DNA of 64,000 nucleotides, taken from the NCBI GenBank assembly GCA_039881145.1, contig JAYKKI010000139.1, positions 2,368,501 through 2,432,500 of the forward strand, given 5' to 3'. Below are positions 51,171 through 62,900 of this stretch, in pieces. Both the position numbers and the translations under genes were made by a program. Origin of the DNA: Druceiella hillmani (lineage: Eukaryota; Arthropoda; Insecta; Lepidoptera; Hepialidae). The notes beneath the pieces were generated by a model. That model worked only from the letters and a program-made list of their open reading frames with translations. It searched no databases and was not told the origin of the DNA. The stretch's first letter is position 1. Each line of letters opens with the position of its first letter.

Positions 51171-53199
51171 CCGCTATTGACAAATATACTGTACAAAAAA
51201 GTATTATGATAAATTTTTAGTTAATTTTCATAAAACTACTAACAAAAACCTGTCAAGATAAGTAACATGAAGAATTGTCAATTTCCCATGGTATTTTTTC
51301 AAAATAGTAACCTTGATATTGAGTCAATTGCACAAGTGATAAAAGTATATGCATCCAACCACAACATGTGGTTGTAGAGTCACGAAAACCCTAACATAGA
51401 AGCGGTCCTCGATGTGACGCATATGCGACTACGACTCAAGGAAACTAAACCTAATAAATTGACGGTAAATTATTTGGAATGAAGTCTATCCTACGTTACG
51501 TACTCCGAAAATTAAAGAATTAAACATTAAAATAAAATATAGTTTATGCTGGTCAAGACAAAAATTTTGTTTTTAGTGGGCAAAAATCCCACATTATCCA
51601 TCGATTCAACTCGGGTGTCGGTTGAAAATCTTTGTACCTCCTATTAAAATGAAAAAAATTGTTTCCCGTTAAAGGAACATTTATAGCACGCAATATTTTA
51701 CACAAAAGTAGCATGCGATTTAATTTTATGAATGAATGGGTTTTGAAAAGAAATTGCTTTGCAAATTCGTGACTGGAAACGACGAGTAGCTTATTACAGA
51801 GCAAAAAACTACTCAAAAATTATTAAGATAATTCCAATAGCAGAAACTGTTCCGTGGCTCTTCATCGTAATTATTTTGAATATTAACTAATAATATTTTC
51901 TTAACAAATATTCGTTACAAAAACGAAAACCTCGGGCTAGTCCCTCAGTTGTAGAAAATTTAAATACAATCTAGAAAGAGAATGAACTAAATAAACCTAA
52001 TTAATTTAAGAAAATTACCCAACTAATTATCATGTTTCCCTCAACTAAATACTACAATGAACAAAACGAAGGCAACTAGAAACAAAATTATTAATTTCCT
52101 TTGGTCCTTTGTAAACAGCCTCTGTAATAAAGTTGAGAAAGCAGCGAAAATTTGTGAAGAAACAATTTGATTAATCCCAAGAGGGGAAATTGTCCCTTAT
52201 TTCATTTACAGCATCCGAACTCGAGTGATACAGTCACAAGTACTCTCAACGTTGTGAATGTTTCTCAATACAATTCCTGTCAGCCAGTTAAACAGTATTT
52301 AGAAATATCTCATAGATAAATATTTAAGGTTGTTATTTCACTTCTTATTGCTAGTTTTCTCTTACGCTAATACATATGCAATAAATGTAGTTATTTTGCT
52401 TATGTAAGAATAATTATAATTTCCACTAAATAAAATAATCCTGGCATTAATATTTGAAAACAGGACCCACTAGTTACGATTAGAGTGTGCTACCACTCAA
52501 GCGTGAGGGTACCCGTCAGCATTTGTAATTTTTAGACATTTACACTGTTAGCAAATTTCTTGACGTCACTTCTCGTTATTGATTTACTAGTGCACGTTTA
52601 TAATTTGATAAATAGCTACCTGCTGTATATGCTCTGTCGCTACAGGTTTAAACGTAATTTCCAGGACCGTGCCGTTTTATTGTTAGATAGACCGAACAAG
52701 TTGAAATTATTATATCAATCAGCACCTAGGAAAATGTCGCCTAATTAATTTTACTTAAAGCAAATCATAAACATAAATTCTACTAGTGTTAGAAGAGATT
52801 CATTATTATATTCATTAGAAAACAGATCGACATGAGGCATTTTAGAAACTATTAAATGTAATTTGAAGTTACGTAATTTTTCATTCGCTCGCTCCGTGGT
52901 ACAATAATTCCATCTCCCCCGCGACAGCTGGTAGTACGTAACTTGACAATAAATTCTGAGCTTATGTGGACGTGCTTCATGCACACATGGTCCGTAAAAG
53001 TTTGTAGATATTTTAAACTATTTATCTAATTGTCGACTAAATAGACTAAAATAGTCGTATATGATATTTGAAACGTAAATATTTATCATTATGTCAAGGA
53101 AATAAAATTAAATCAAATTATCTAAATACAACAAAGAAAACAAAAATTTTGACCTTAGAAATGAAACACAACAATATAATATATTTTGAATGAAGGATG
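51169..53199. other. Spacer upstream of the Tigger-like element
   Basis: Frames at 51553-51816 (minus, 87 codons), 52560-52748 (plus, 62) and 52751-52984 (minus, 77) carry no recognisable domain. A 10-bp inverted repeat AAGTTACGTA (52866 and 52935) is present. Terminal repeats of the downstream element were looked for and not found. Confidence 0.5.
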
Positions 53200-54380
53200 A
53201 AAATTTGTGAAATGGAACAGAAATTCAATACGACTTTCACAACTGTAAAAACAATCATTAAGGATAAGGATAAAATTCTTGATGCTGATGTTGAATGCTT
53301 GAAGATTCACTCCTCAAATTTAACTTTGATTTAGAAGCGACACAGATTTATTGGTGACATGGACACTTTATTGAAAGCATGGTGCAAGAATAAGGGCAAG
53401 GTAAACCATTTCCCAGTATAATAGAATATTATATGTAGTAAAGCTAAACAGATTTTTGACCGTTGAAAAAAGAAGTTGGTGACGATGAAAAAATGAGAAT
53501 TTTACAGCCAGCCGAGGTTGGTTCTGTCGTTTAAAGAAACATTGAAAATAGCACCATATTTCAGAGATTGAAGAGTCAACACGTGCTGATAAAACCGTCG
53601 CATTTTTCAGGTAAAATATTCAGTTTAGATGATGCAGACCTATTTGAAAAAAAATGCCTAAAAGCATACATCGCACGTTAGAAATTACTTCTCCCAGATT
53701 TAGGGCTCCAAAAGATCGCTTAAAAGTTGTTCTGGTTTTAAACGATTTTGTTGGTTTAATTTAATACTTCTTATGATCTATCATTATGGAAAATCTAGCT
53801 GATTAAAAATAATACCAAATCAGGCTTACTAGTATTTCAGATATATAACACTAAAGATGGTGTAATAGCTTTTTTGTTTGAAGGCTAGTTCCTTAACCAG
53901 TCTCAAAATCTCCCATTCAAAGTAATGCTAATTATTGAAAATGTACCGAAATACTTGTAAACACTCCTAAACCTAACAAAGTATTAAAAGGTTTTTTTGG
54001 AAATAGCTTTGCCCGATCTTCCGCACTCAGAAAACCGACATTGCTGCTAAATGTGATTCATCAATATTTATTGATATCGACAGAAAAGTTTTGGAATCGC
54101 ATGACGACCGATTTTCACTGGATGACCTTATTCACATGCGACATCAAAGATGAAGTATCAGAGCCAGCGCCTCCTGAAAACTGACACCATTTAAAAATTA
54201 ATATTATATTAAATGGAGGATCTTGACTTGATTAAAAAGGAATTAAGATTTAAGAAGAAATTGATTCTAAGAAGGGTATGAAAAAAATCGTAGAAATAAG
54301 TATAAAACATTTGCTTGCTATATGAAAATATTGTAAGACTTGAAAAACATCGAAAAACCGAACAACTGCCCTTAATTCCA
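53200..54380 (+). pseudogene. Pogo/Tigger-type transposase pseudogene
   Basis: This is the best-preserved element of the window. In order along the plus strand: KFNTTFTTVKTIIKDKDKI (53221-53277, the end of the N-terminal helix-turn-helix); GDMDTLLKAWCKNKG (about 53352-53396) and KAKQIFDR, the CENP-B/Tc5-type helix-turn-helix; then FTASRGWFCRLKKH (53500-53541), matching the FxASRGWFxRFKxR signature; ADKTVAFF; KIFSLDDADLFEKKCLKAYI (53613-53672), matching QIFNVDETGLFWKKMPxRTY with the first catalytic aspartate region altered (DDAD); RFRAPKDRLKVVL (the GxKAxKDRLTLLLG strand); NLPFKVMLIIENVP (53907-53948), matching the LLxxDNAPGHP motif with the second aspartate changed to E; and VLESHDDRFSLDDLIHMRHQ near 54086-54145, matching the acidic C-terminal region. 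At least six stops and frameshifts make it non-functional. Such elements belong to the Tc1/mariner superfamily. Confidence 0.9.
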
Positions 54381-54544
54381 TGGAGTCACTATAAAAATTC
54401 AAGTAAAGTACATATATGTGTCTAAATTACTTGTAACATTATTATGATTCTTGAGAAATTGCTTAGTACATACACATTCAATTATTTGATACAAAATTAC
54501 CAATTAGAGTTATCACTTGCGAAATGGTACTGTCAATAATTGAT

Positions 54545-54561
54545 GTATATATAATAAATAA

Positions 54562-54599
<38 letters not shown>

Positions 54600-54603
54600 T
54601 TAC

Positions 54604-54681
<78 letters not shown>

Positions 54682-54702
54682 GTGTGTGTGTATGTGTATA
54701 AT
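54545..54702. repeat. (TA)n microsatellite with (TG)n end
   Basis: About 155 bp of alternating TA with interruptions, ending in TGTGTGTGTATGTG. Confidence 0.97.
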
Positions 54703-56214
54703 ATTTTTTGAAATTTATTTTCTAATCCCTTTTTGGAATAAATAAGAGCCCACTACCGGAAAATTTTATCACCGGAGATTGAAAAACGACGATGCTAATA
54801 ATAAAACAAATAAGGCTGTGAAGTATTGACAGGCAGACATTGCAATATCATAACCTAATACGAGTTCCTAGCTGCTACCTTACCCTAAAAACTGGTATCA
54901 ATATCTGGTATAAAACTAATACTTTATAATCAAATATAAAAGATTAATTTTCGTCAACCAACATGACGGGTAATTAGGGTAATAGCTATACATTTATGTT
55001 CAGCCTACTTTTCAAATTCTTTTTCAGGCATTCTAATTTCTGTCTTTAAAAACCTTTGAATTTTTAAAAATTTAAATAGCATTTGCGCTGACAGCAACAA
55101 GGACATATTGTAAATCAAATTATTTATTTTTTTGGACCTAATTTCAAAAAATTAATCTTGAGATAGTACAAATTTATTTACTATATAATATACCAGACTG
55201 AATCTCAACTTACATATTCATAAAATAGTATAAAATATTTATGCAAGTATTTCAATACTTGCTTTAATATCGAGAATGAATAAAATTATCAAAAACGATA
55301 TAAGTCAGACCAGTGAAATAATATTGATAACACGCGAAATTATTTACTTAAGCAGTGGTTTCACAAAGTTCTAATAGAAAAATATTTCTAAATTGGCAAG
55401 GAACAAATTATGTGTACATATTTTTTTATTTAATAAATATAATCTATGATTTTATCACCTATGTGCTAATTTTTATAATTGGATTGACGAAGTAGGCAAA
55501 AATATTGCTATCACCAAATAAAATACTGTCAACGACCGACGATAAAATGTTTAACTTAGTGTATTAACTAGGAGAATATGAAATAGATCCAGAGCGTAGA
55601 GAAAGAATGAGGAAAGAAGGTGTATAGAAGAGAAATAGTTACAGTTAGGGAAGGATCAACAGGAATTCTAAACACTTAATGAGCCGAATACTTCGAGTTT
55701 ACAGGCGCTCGTACGCCATGTAATAGACTTACTGTATCCTGCTGTCCAAGATTTTTCAAATATAAAAATATCTGATCGAAATTAATCTCAAGAGATTCAG
55801 TCGGGTATTCGTAAAAAGATGCACTGGTTTGAAAACAAGAAAATTGAGCAGGTTTTCATTTAGACCCAGGTCGCGAGCAAACCAAATCACAAACCATGTA
55901 TCGGGATAAGAGAAACTGTGAGTTGTTTAAGACTTTGAAAAGAAGTAAAAGGATATGCATTTGACACTGATTCAGTCTTCACTCTTTTCAGTAGCAACTT
56001 CCTTCTGATTGTATCAAATTTTCCGAGACCGTAGTTATATCGAATTTGATACAAATTATTTGATTAGAAAATTTAGTATCAAAGCGTTGCTACATGATGT
56101 GATACATTTATAACAAAATAATGATATTTCTTCACATATTTGTCTGTTTAAATTTAGATAATGCGTAAAAAATTATGTTTCTTAATATAGGTAATAAAAA
56201 ATAACTCTTTTTGA
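54703..56214. other. AT-rich spacer
   Basis: A region of slightly higher complexity at 55540-55960 has short open stretches in several frames but no motif. A 10-bp inverted repeat GTATCAAATT/AATTTGATAC lies at 56011-56052. Confidence 0.5.
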
Positions 56215-56535
56215 TTAATTACACTTTTGCAAAATCTCGCCGCTCGAGAACAGATATCCATAAACATTAAGCGTGGAAAACAGAGTGCAGTTTCTCAGGC
56301 TTAACATTTTTAACAAACTTCGTTCTTTTTTCAAGTTCGACAGTACTTGTCTATTTCTCATACTCTGCTATGCGAAAATGTTTTTAAATACGGCTGCATG
56401 TTTACATCTGTGCGGGTGTCTGTCTCGTTTCTTTTAGGTGTTCTGTGACGGAATCCAAGTCTCTATGCCGTATAGTAGCATTAAAAAAACATAGAATCAT
56501 ACTATTGGTATTTTCATACTCAAACTGAGATAAAG
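56215..56535 (-). pseudogene. LINE reverse transcriptase, C-terminal remnant 2
   Basis: On the minus strand: TLYLSLSMKIPIV, a stop, FYVFLMLLYGIETW (about 56500-56455); then SMRNRQVLSNLKKERSLLKM (about 56360-56300) and LRNCTLF...VYGYLF ending at TAA (56215-56217). The YGIETW motif, the later RxxNxxVLxxxxKERxLL block and a following tyrosine-leucine-rich segment match the thumb and linker region of arthropod non-LTR retrotransposons. It is distinct in sequence from the remnant at 12.8-13.4 kb, so the two are probably different families. Stops and at least one frameshift are present. On the same strand upstream, at 56920-56944, GGMRQGEW could be a remnant of the GVRQGD reverse transcriptase motif, with most of the intervening domain lost. 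Confidence 0.7.
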
Positions 56536-59384
56536 AGTGATTATCAATTTAAATATCTATACTAAAATAACATTGTAGTAAATTTTAATAATTAAGGAAA
56601 ATTTCTAAAATCTTGTCTTTTATTGATGGCACACATTTCCATTCCGAGTTTTTTTTTAATATCATCTTTTAATTCAACTTTTTTTAATTCGACTTTAAAA
56701 GTATGCTCAAAATGATAACATAAAAATTTTGTTACTTTAGACAAATGACAAATATTTGTTCTTTGAAAATATTATTGTACATTCGTATCTTATACATAAA
56801 AACTAATCTTATGTCCATAAAACAACAAGCTCTCAACGTTTTGTCTATCAGCGAGCTGTATCCTGCGATTTTGTAGTTGTATCCTGCGAGCTGTATCCGC
56901 GTAGAATTATTTTAATTATCCCACTCACCCTGTCTCATACCCCCTCAATGTCCTAAAGTCCTTCGCTCTGTCTGCCGAACGTCATTGATCTTCGAGGTCG
57001 GGGTATATCGGGGTGAATAGTTTTAATGATGAATTGACAAATAATTATGTACGTTTTAACAGTGTTCCCAGATTTTTGTCAAATTTTGACAATTGTTTGG
57101 GTGATAGCGCTTGTAAATTATGTCATAACAATGTATAGTCTGCATTACCCTTTAATTTAAATATAAGCTATTTAATACAATGAGAGTCTTTAAAATGGAC
57201 GTGTGGTAGAGATTAGTGCAAATAAAAACAAATAAATACAACAAATGATTTTGAATTTGAATTTTACCCTTTATTACAGATTTGCCCATGTAAATCGTAG
57301 CGTGTTGATATATAATCTATAATATTCCCCAAACTATAGTATCTTTAGTATTGAAATAACTTTCTAATCGGACATGTAACTCCAGATGTTAGCACGAGTA
57401 TACAAATAAATAAATGTTTCCGTTTTACACATTAATATGAACACAGAAGAAATTTCAAGACTAAAAGGAATTTCAGAATGAAACAATTATTAGCATGCTT
57501 TTCACAGATATCTTACTGAAATAGAAAATGTGTCATGCAATAGGAGACGATATGCTTAGTTTTATTATCATAATTGACTATTCTGGAGTAATTATATTTT
57601 ATCCAGTTTGTAATGTGTGAATATAAGTAAATTCTAGAAAAATACCACTTCTTTCCATGAGTACTCCTTCATCTAGAATAAACTTGATCTTAACATTTGA
57701 AACGCACCGTCGATTCATGTTTTGGAAAATCACCTCAAAAATGTATACCGATGTTTTTCCCTATCCATATTGATACTGGTATTATTTGTTAACATACTTA
57801 ATATTAGGTTAATGTTGATTAATAAGTACATTATTATTTTTATATTGTAATGAAGAGTTTATTTTATAATGTCTCGCTGAGACCATATTGCAATCTTTCA
57901 AAACATTAAATTTTTTAACTTAGGTTATATTGGTCAATTGGAAGAGGTTACTCAACTAGCCATAAGTTCGTCAAATTCATAAATACGTTGAAGTCTGAAA
58001 TAAAAAAAAACAAAATGAAGTTAACTTAAGACAGGGATGGACCTTCTCATATTACCATACATAAATTTTCATGTTTGAATTACGACAGTTTCCGTAGCGT
58101 TGGATATATTGTAGCGATACGAAAATACAGGCCTTTCTTTTGAATTGAAAATATGGAATTTTTTTCTAAAGTAAATAGAAGATAATAAAAACATAACAAC
58201 TCACGACGTGATGTTTCCACGTTCTGCCTTAAATATTTTCTTTATCCTCGCGCATCGAGCTTGCGTAAAATCGACACGTGAATTTATTTTTAAGGTAACT
58301 AAAAGGAAACGCGTACGTGCTTTTTTAGATCTTTTCCCGCTATAATTCACGCTTGTGTACGTAAATTAAACATTTTACATATAACCTCCATCTGCGAAAA
58401 GAAATATAATTTTGCTTATCTAGATAAAAGAGTATGTCAGATGCTATTATAAGATTTTCTCTCCGTTTTCCTTTATTGATTGAAAATCTTCAAGTGTAAA
58501 CAAGATATTTTATTACTAGTTATACACTCCCTTTAGAACTATGCTGTACTTTATTTTATGTAGCGTAATGTTCTTATTTTGTCTAGAAAATTGTGAAGAA
58601 TTGCAAAGGACGTTGATTTGATTAAGATCTAAAAATTGTTTGTTAATATGAAAAACCTTCAGTGACTAATTTATGGTAAATAAATGAATTTTTGGTAATT
58701 ATTTTCTTTCATTTAAAGAAATTCTAATAACTCAACAACTGGATGTTGAACTGCGGTGGTATGAATGAGATTAGTATGACTAGTTATCAATCCAATTTCG
58801 TAATGAAAACACGTTGAGGCTATTGGGATTGTAGTAAAATTGACGGTAATAGCATCAATATCAAGTCCCTTAATTGAAAAAAATAATGTGACAATTGTAC
58901 AGTCTATGTTAGAATTGAATAATTAGGAGTTTGCTTGATTGATGAATAATTAAAAAATTATGAAAGGGTACGTTTTGGCAACGTCCCTTTTATTTATATG
59001 CTAGAATTAAGCAAATGCAATTTGGATAAAAACATGTATACTACATAGATGGAATTTATTTTATTTAAACGTATGTCATCCCGCCACCGATCACCTACCC
59101 GGATAGAGGTGCGTTTAAAGCGTGAAGTGTGTGGTGAAAAAACAATGAATAAATCACTTTTTGGTTATAATAAATATTGTAAAAATGTCGAAAATTTATA
59201 CCAAAATGGTGTTAAAGGTCATGCTAAAAAGTATTCAGGGATGTGGAAAGTCAGTTTGTAGAAAAAATATGTTGAACCATCATTATTAATTAAAAAGCAA
59301 AAAGAATTAATTTTTCAACTTAAGATGAAAACTAATTACATTGTGGATAATCTTACAAAGAAGGTGAGTGAGATAGTTCTACTG
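56536..59384. other. AT-rich spacer with a GC-richer patch
   Basis: The 56820-57020 patch is GC-richer and contains a short imperfect repeat (TGTATCCTGCGA and GAGCTGTATCC units). It may be the upstream part of the LINE remnant (56215-56535). The rest is featureless. A 70-codon frame at 59049-59261 is motif-free. Confidence 0.5.
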
Positions 59385-59500
59385 CTTCCCACTCCCTTCG
59401 CGCGACCAATGATAAAATCGGCAGCACGACGGGCTGGGCCCATCGACGCTGTTGCTACCAGCGGTCTGACGTCGGCGTGCGAGCCAGCGAAAATCACCTT
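59385..59500. repeat. GC-rich island, probable fragment of a repeat or foreign insert
   Basis: About 115 bp that is well over half G+C in DNA that is otherwise about 70% A+T, with several CpG and GCGCG motifs. Both strands are open (plus 59325-59516, 63 codons, segment TPFARPMIKSAARRAGPIDA; minus also uninterrupted, VIFAGSHADVRPLVATASMG). The flank holds CACCTTACAAAC twice (59495 and 59525). I do not recognise the sequence. A transposon or SINE body, or a conserved exon, are possible. Confidence 0.4.
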
Positions 59501-59532
59501 ACAAACTTTACCCTAAAAAAAGACACCTTACA

Positions 59533-59660
59533 AACCAAAATAAACCTACGTTGAATTTACCTATTAAAACAATTCTCAAAGTCATTCTGTTAGTCGGTGC
59601 CAAGTCCAAACAGAAACGAAAAGATGTAATAATTAAATTCAACGTAGGTTTATTTTGGTT
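59533..59660. repeat. Perfect 27-bp inverted repeat with 74-bp spacer
   Basis: Arms 59533-59559 and 59634-59660 are exact reverse complements over 27 bp (ACCAAAATAAACCTACGTTG in the left arm). The arrangement resembles a very short terminal-inverted-repeat element. On the minus strand the spacer can be read DLAPTN, reminiscent of a mariner third-aspartate motif, but this is too short to rely on. Confidence 0.95.
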
Positions 59661-59829
59661 CGTTTCCTTCTTATTGTATACATTTTCTTTCTTTTTAAAT
59701 AATGACGAAATATATGAATTTTCCTAAACAATGAATTTACGTTCTTTTTCGCTAAATAATAACGAAGTCTATAGTCCCATAAAAAAGGTTTTTCGAAATA
59801 AATTTCGATCTGGGAGTTATTCGTGCTGT

Positions 59830-59910
59830 TACTCGCCCATGACTTAATCTGCCAAGCCTTGTCATAAATAGTTTTTAAGGTTATCAGTCCACCGTGCCTC
59901 TCCAACTGTT
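59830..59910 (-). pseudogene. LINE C-terminal scrap 3
   Basis: The minus strand reads VGEARWTDNLKNY (59907-59869), then in a shifted frame DKAWQIKSWA. This resembles the VGRPxxRWTDDL...G..W...A.D segment near the C-terminus of arthropod endonuclease-reverse transcriptases. Only about 25 residues are legible. It could be a displaced piece of the same family as either other LINE remnant. Confidence 0.4.
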
Positions 59911-62900
59911 AAAAATATCCTCAAGTCACTGCGATGCACAATACTCTGCATTACATTCAACACTTCATTTAACTCTTAATGGAAATTTCAGTTATTTATG
60001 TATCTATCAATAGAATGCGGTGTCTAAACTACCTTCAAAGCAGGAAAAAAGAGGAGGTTTCTTATCGCCAACTCTTTTAATCATGGTCAACATCGCACGA
60101 TGACACAGCATTGCGATCCACTTATGGGACTCTTCCGTGTCAAGGTCGCTTGATCAATAATGACCTATATTTATGTACGTCAAATCAAACCTGTGATTTT
60201 CTTATGTAAAGATACAAAATGCCAAAAAAAGGTAAAGCGTTAGAATTATTCTTGACGTCATAATTACGGTGCAGTCACCATCAGTTAAATGAACGATTAC
60301 AAAAAAGTAAAACATAAATTTTGCATGTTGTGTGGATTCTGTGAGTATAAGAAATAGATTAAAGAAAAACGTAATTTTCTTCCAAGATTACTTAATTAAC
60401 AATTTTTATCAAACTAAGTTCCTTTCCATATGCCCGAACATTTATTTTTAGTTTTTTGACCCACAGTGGTCTCAGTCTGGTGAAGGAAGAGAAAAGGAAT
60501 GTTGTTGCTATCATTTGAATGTACTTACAATATATCATTGCTTCATAACTTTCATATTTTAAAATATTAGAAATTTGACACGCTAATTTAATTAATAAAA
60601 ACATAGATCTGAAGGAAAAGATTATTTCCCAAATCTGGTTTTCTTTATTTATCAATATCGTGGAAAATTAATTCGCATTAAACTATAATTTTATTGCTGA
60701 TAATCTACAAATTTACTCGCATATTGTGTGAAATTTAATTATTGAAAATCTTAGGGAATAACTTAAATTCTTACATTTTAAATATCATGTGTATTATTAT
60801 TGATGGATTATAAATGTAAGAATGTACTATTCCAAAGAAAAAAAATAACGATTTCTAAAATTTTGGAAAAAATCGAAAATTTCGGAAATTTAATTTATAT
60901 TATGTATCAAGAATCCATTGGATTCAATCGATTTTAACCTGGAAACTTTTAAATTTTCGGTATGTGTTGACCCGAAATATTTTCAGAATATACAATATGA
61001 CGATTTTCATTCAAATGTTCAATTTTAAGTTTTCTCACAGAAAATTACAATGTGGAATGGTATATTTTATGACTGGAAGTGCACTTTCAAAAAAATTAAT
61101 TTTTTTTTATTTATCTATTTTTCTAATTTAATAACAAAACAGAAAATTATGTTTTGAAAGTTTATGTAGTTCACACAATATTTCATTTGTTTTCATTCTC
61201 TTAAAAAATGGATGTAAAATTTAAAACATTTCTCACGCATTTCTTTCATTATTTACACTTGTATTTATGCTGAATATTTACAGATTTGTGTAGGTTTTTA
61301 TGTGTATTAAAAATCGTACTTAAAACAAAGAAAATGGTTTTGAAGATTTGTTTTTTTGTATAGAATAAATCATGAGTAGCTTTGGCGACTATTTGTAATC
61401 AAATTTAATTTTGAAATTCAATAAAAGACGAAGGAAAAATTTTGTTTTTTTTAGTGTGATATTCTTACACCAGATTACTTAGAATTCTAATAATGTGAGT
61501 ATCATATAAATTAAAAAAATATTGTTGATTTCATTTTAAGAACTCGAAAATCTTTTGCTATTCCATCAGCAACAAAAATAAACTAAAAAATTGTAAAACG
61601 ATCCTGTTAATGTAAATTTTCTTAACTGCAATTTCAAGAAAATTTTGGCAACTTTATTAATACGGTTTATTTAATGCAAGCAATTAAATCAATTTAAAAT
61701 TGAAAGAACGAAGAAAACATAATGAAAGAATAATTTATTTATATTCCCATAATAAGATAAATTAATGATACTTAAGTCATACATATGAATATTTAATTCT
61801 TTTGGAGAATTTCAACAATTAAATAATACACGATACTTATAATGCAAGATCATTATTGCACTTTATTTTCTATTAAATAGTAATATTACTCAATTTTAGT
61901 AGTGATGCCATTTTCCACATTCCACATTTAAGAATCACAGAACAATCTTGAATATGTACGAGATAATAAATTTTAAATTAATTTTGGTAGCTAGACATAT
62001 ATTTTCAAATAAATTTAAGCGCAGTTGTAACAGTTGTTGTTACTCTTGTAACAAGCTCTGATTTTGATGAAGATGTTTGTTCCGAGTGTATAACGTGCCG
62101 GTCCTACAGGCCTCGAAATTTGACTCTAACTCAAAAGTAGACTTTGGAAGTTATTTAAAATTCTATTTGCGTTAGAAGTTCAGTTTTACAGTAAAATTTA
62201 CAATTTTGCTCAATAGTATTAAAGTTTGTGAAAACTGGAAATTTATAGTCCTGTTGAATAAATGTAAACTAGACATTAAAACTAAAAATTAGTGGAAGTT
62301 ATTAATGAGTTTGTATATTTGAACACTTAGTATGATTTAACTTTCGGAATGAAGTATTGTAGTAAATTTTTTGAGAAGGAAAATATAGGTATCACAATAT
62401 ATTTAATTTCATAACGGATAAATTACAAAGCGTACTGAATGTTAACATGCTGACCATTTTATCTTAGGGGCTGTTAGAAATATCCCTATAAAACCTAAAA
62501 ATAATCCTTTCTGAGAACTGTTCGTCCTATAAAGCTACAAAAAATGGAAACGCGGAGAAAAATTTTTTTTAAATTAGTTATATCGTAATTTGAGTCTCAT
62601 TTTGTGATATTTGTTAATTTAAAAATTGTAACTTAGTGCTATTTTTATATACAAAATTATACCAAAATAATAAAAGTTATTTTTATATAGACTACTAATG
62701 AAAGGACTGCTTCCTTTCATACATAGATTATATAATGCGAAAAAGGTAATTAACTACTTCTAGATTCGCTGTTTTCAGTAAAATTAAAACATTGATTACT
62801 TCAAAGTAAGTAAAGAAAATAATTCCTAATTAATTTAAAAAGTAAACAAGTTATGAGCTTCTAATTTTATTGTATAGATAAAGTAGAAATATTTTTCTTT

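Noticed and set aside
59560..59633. Mariner-like DLAPTN motif inside the inverted-repeat spacer
   Set aside because: Six residues without supporting motifs on either side. Coincidence is likely.
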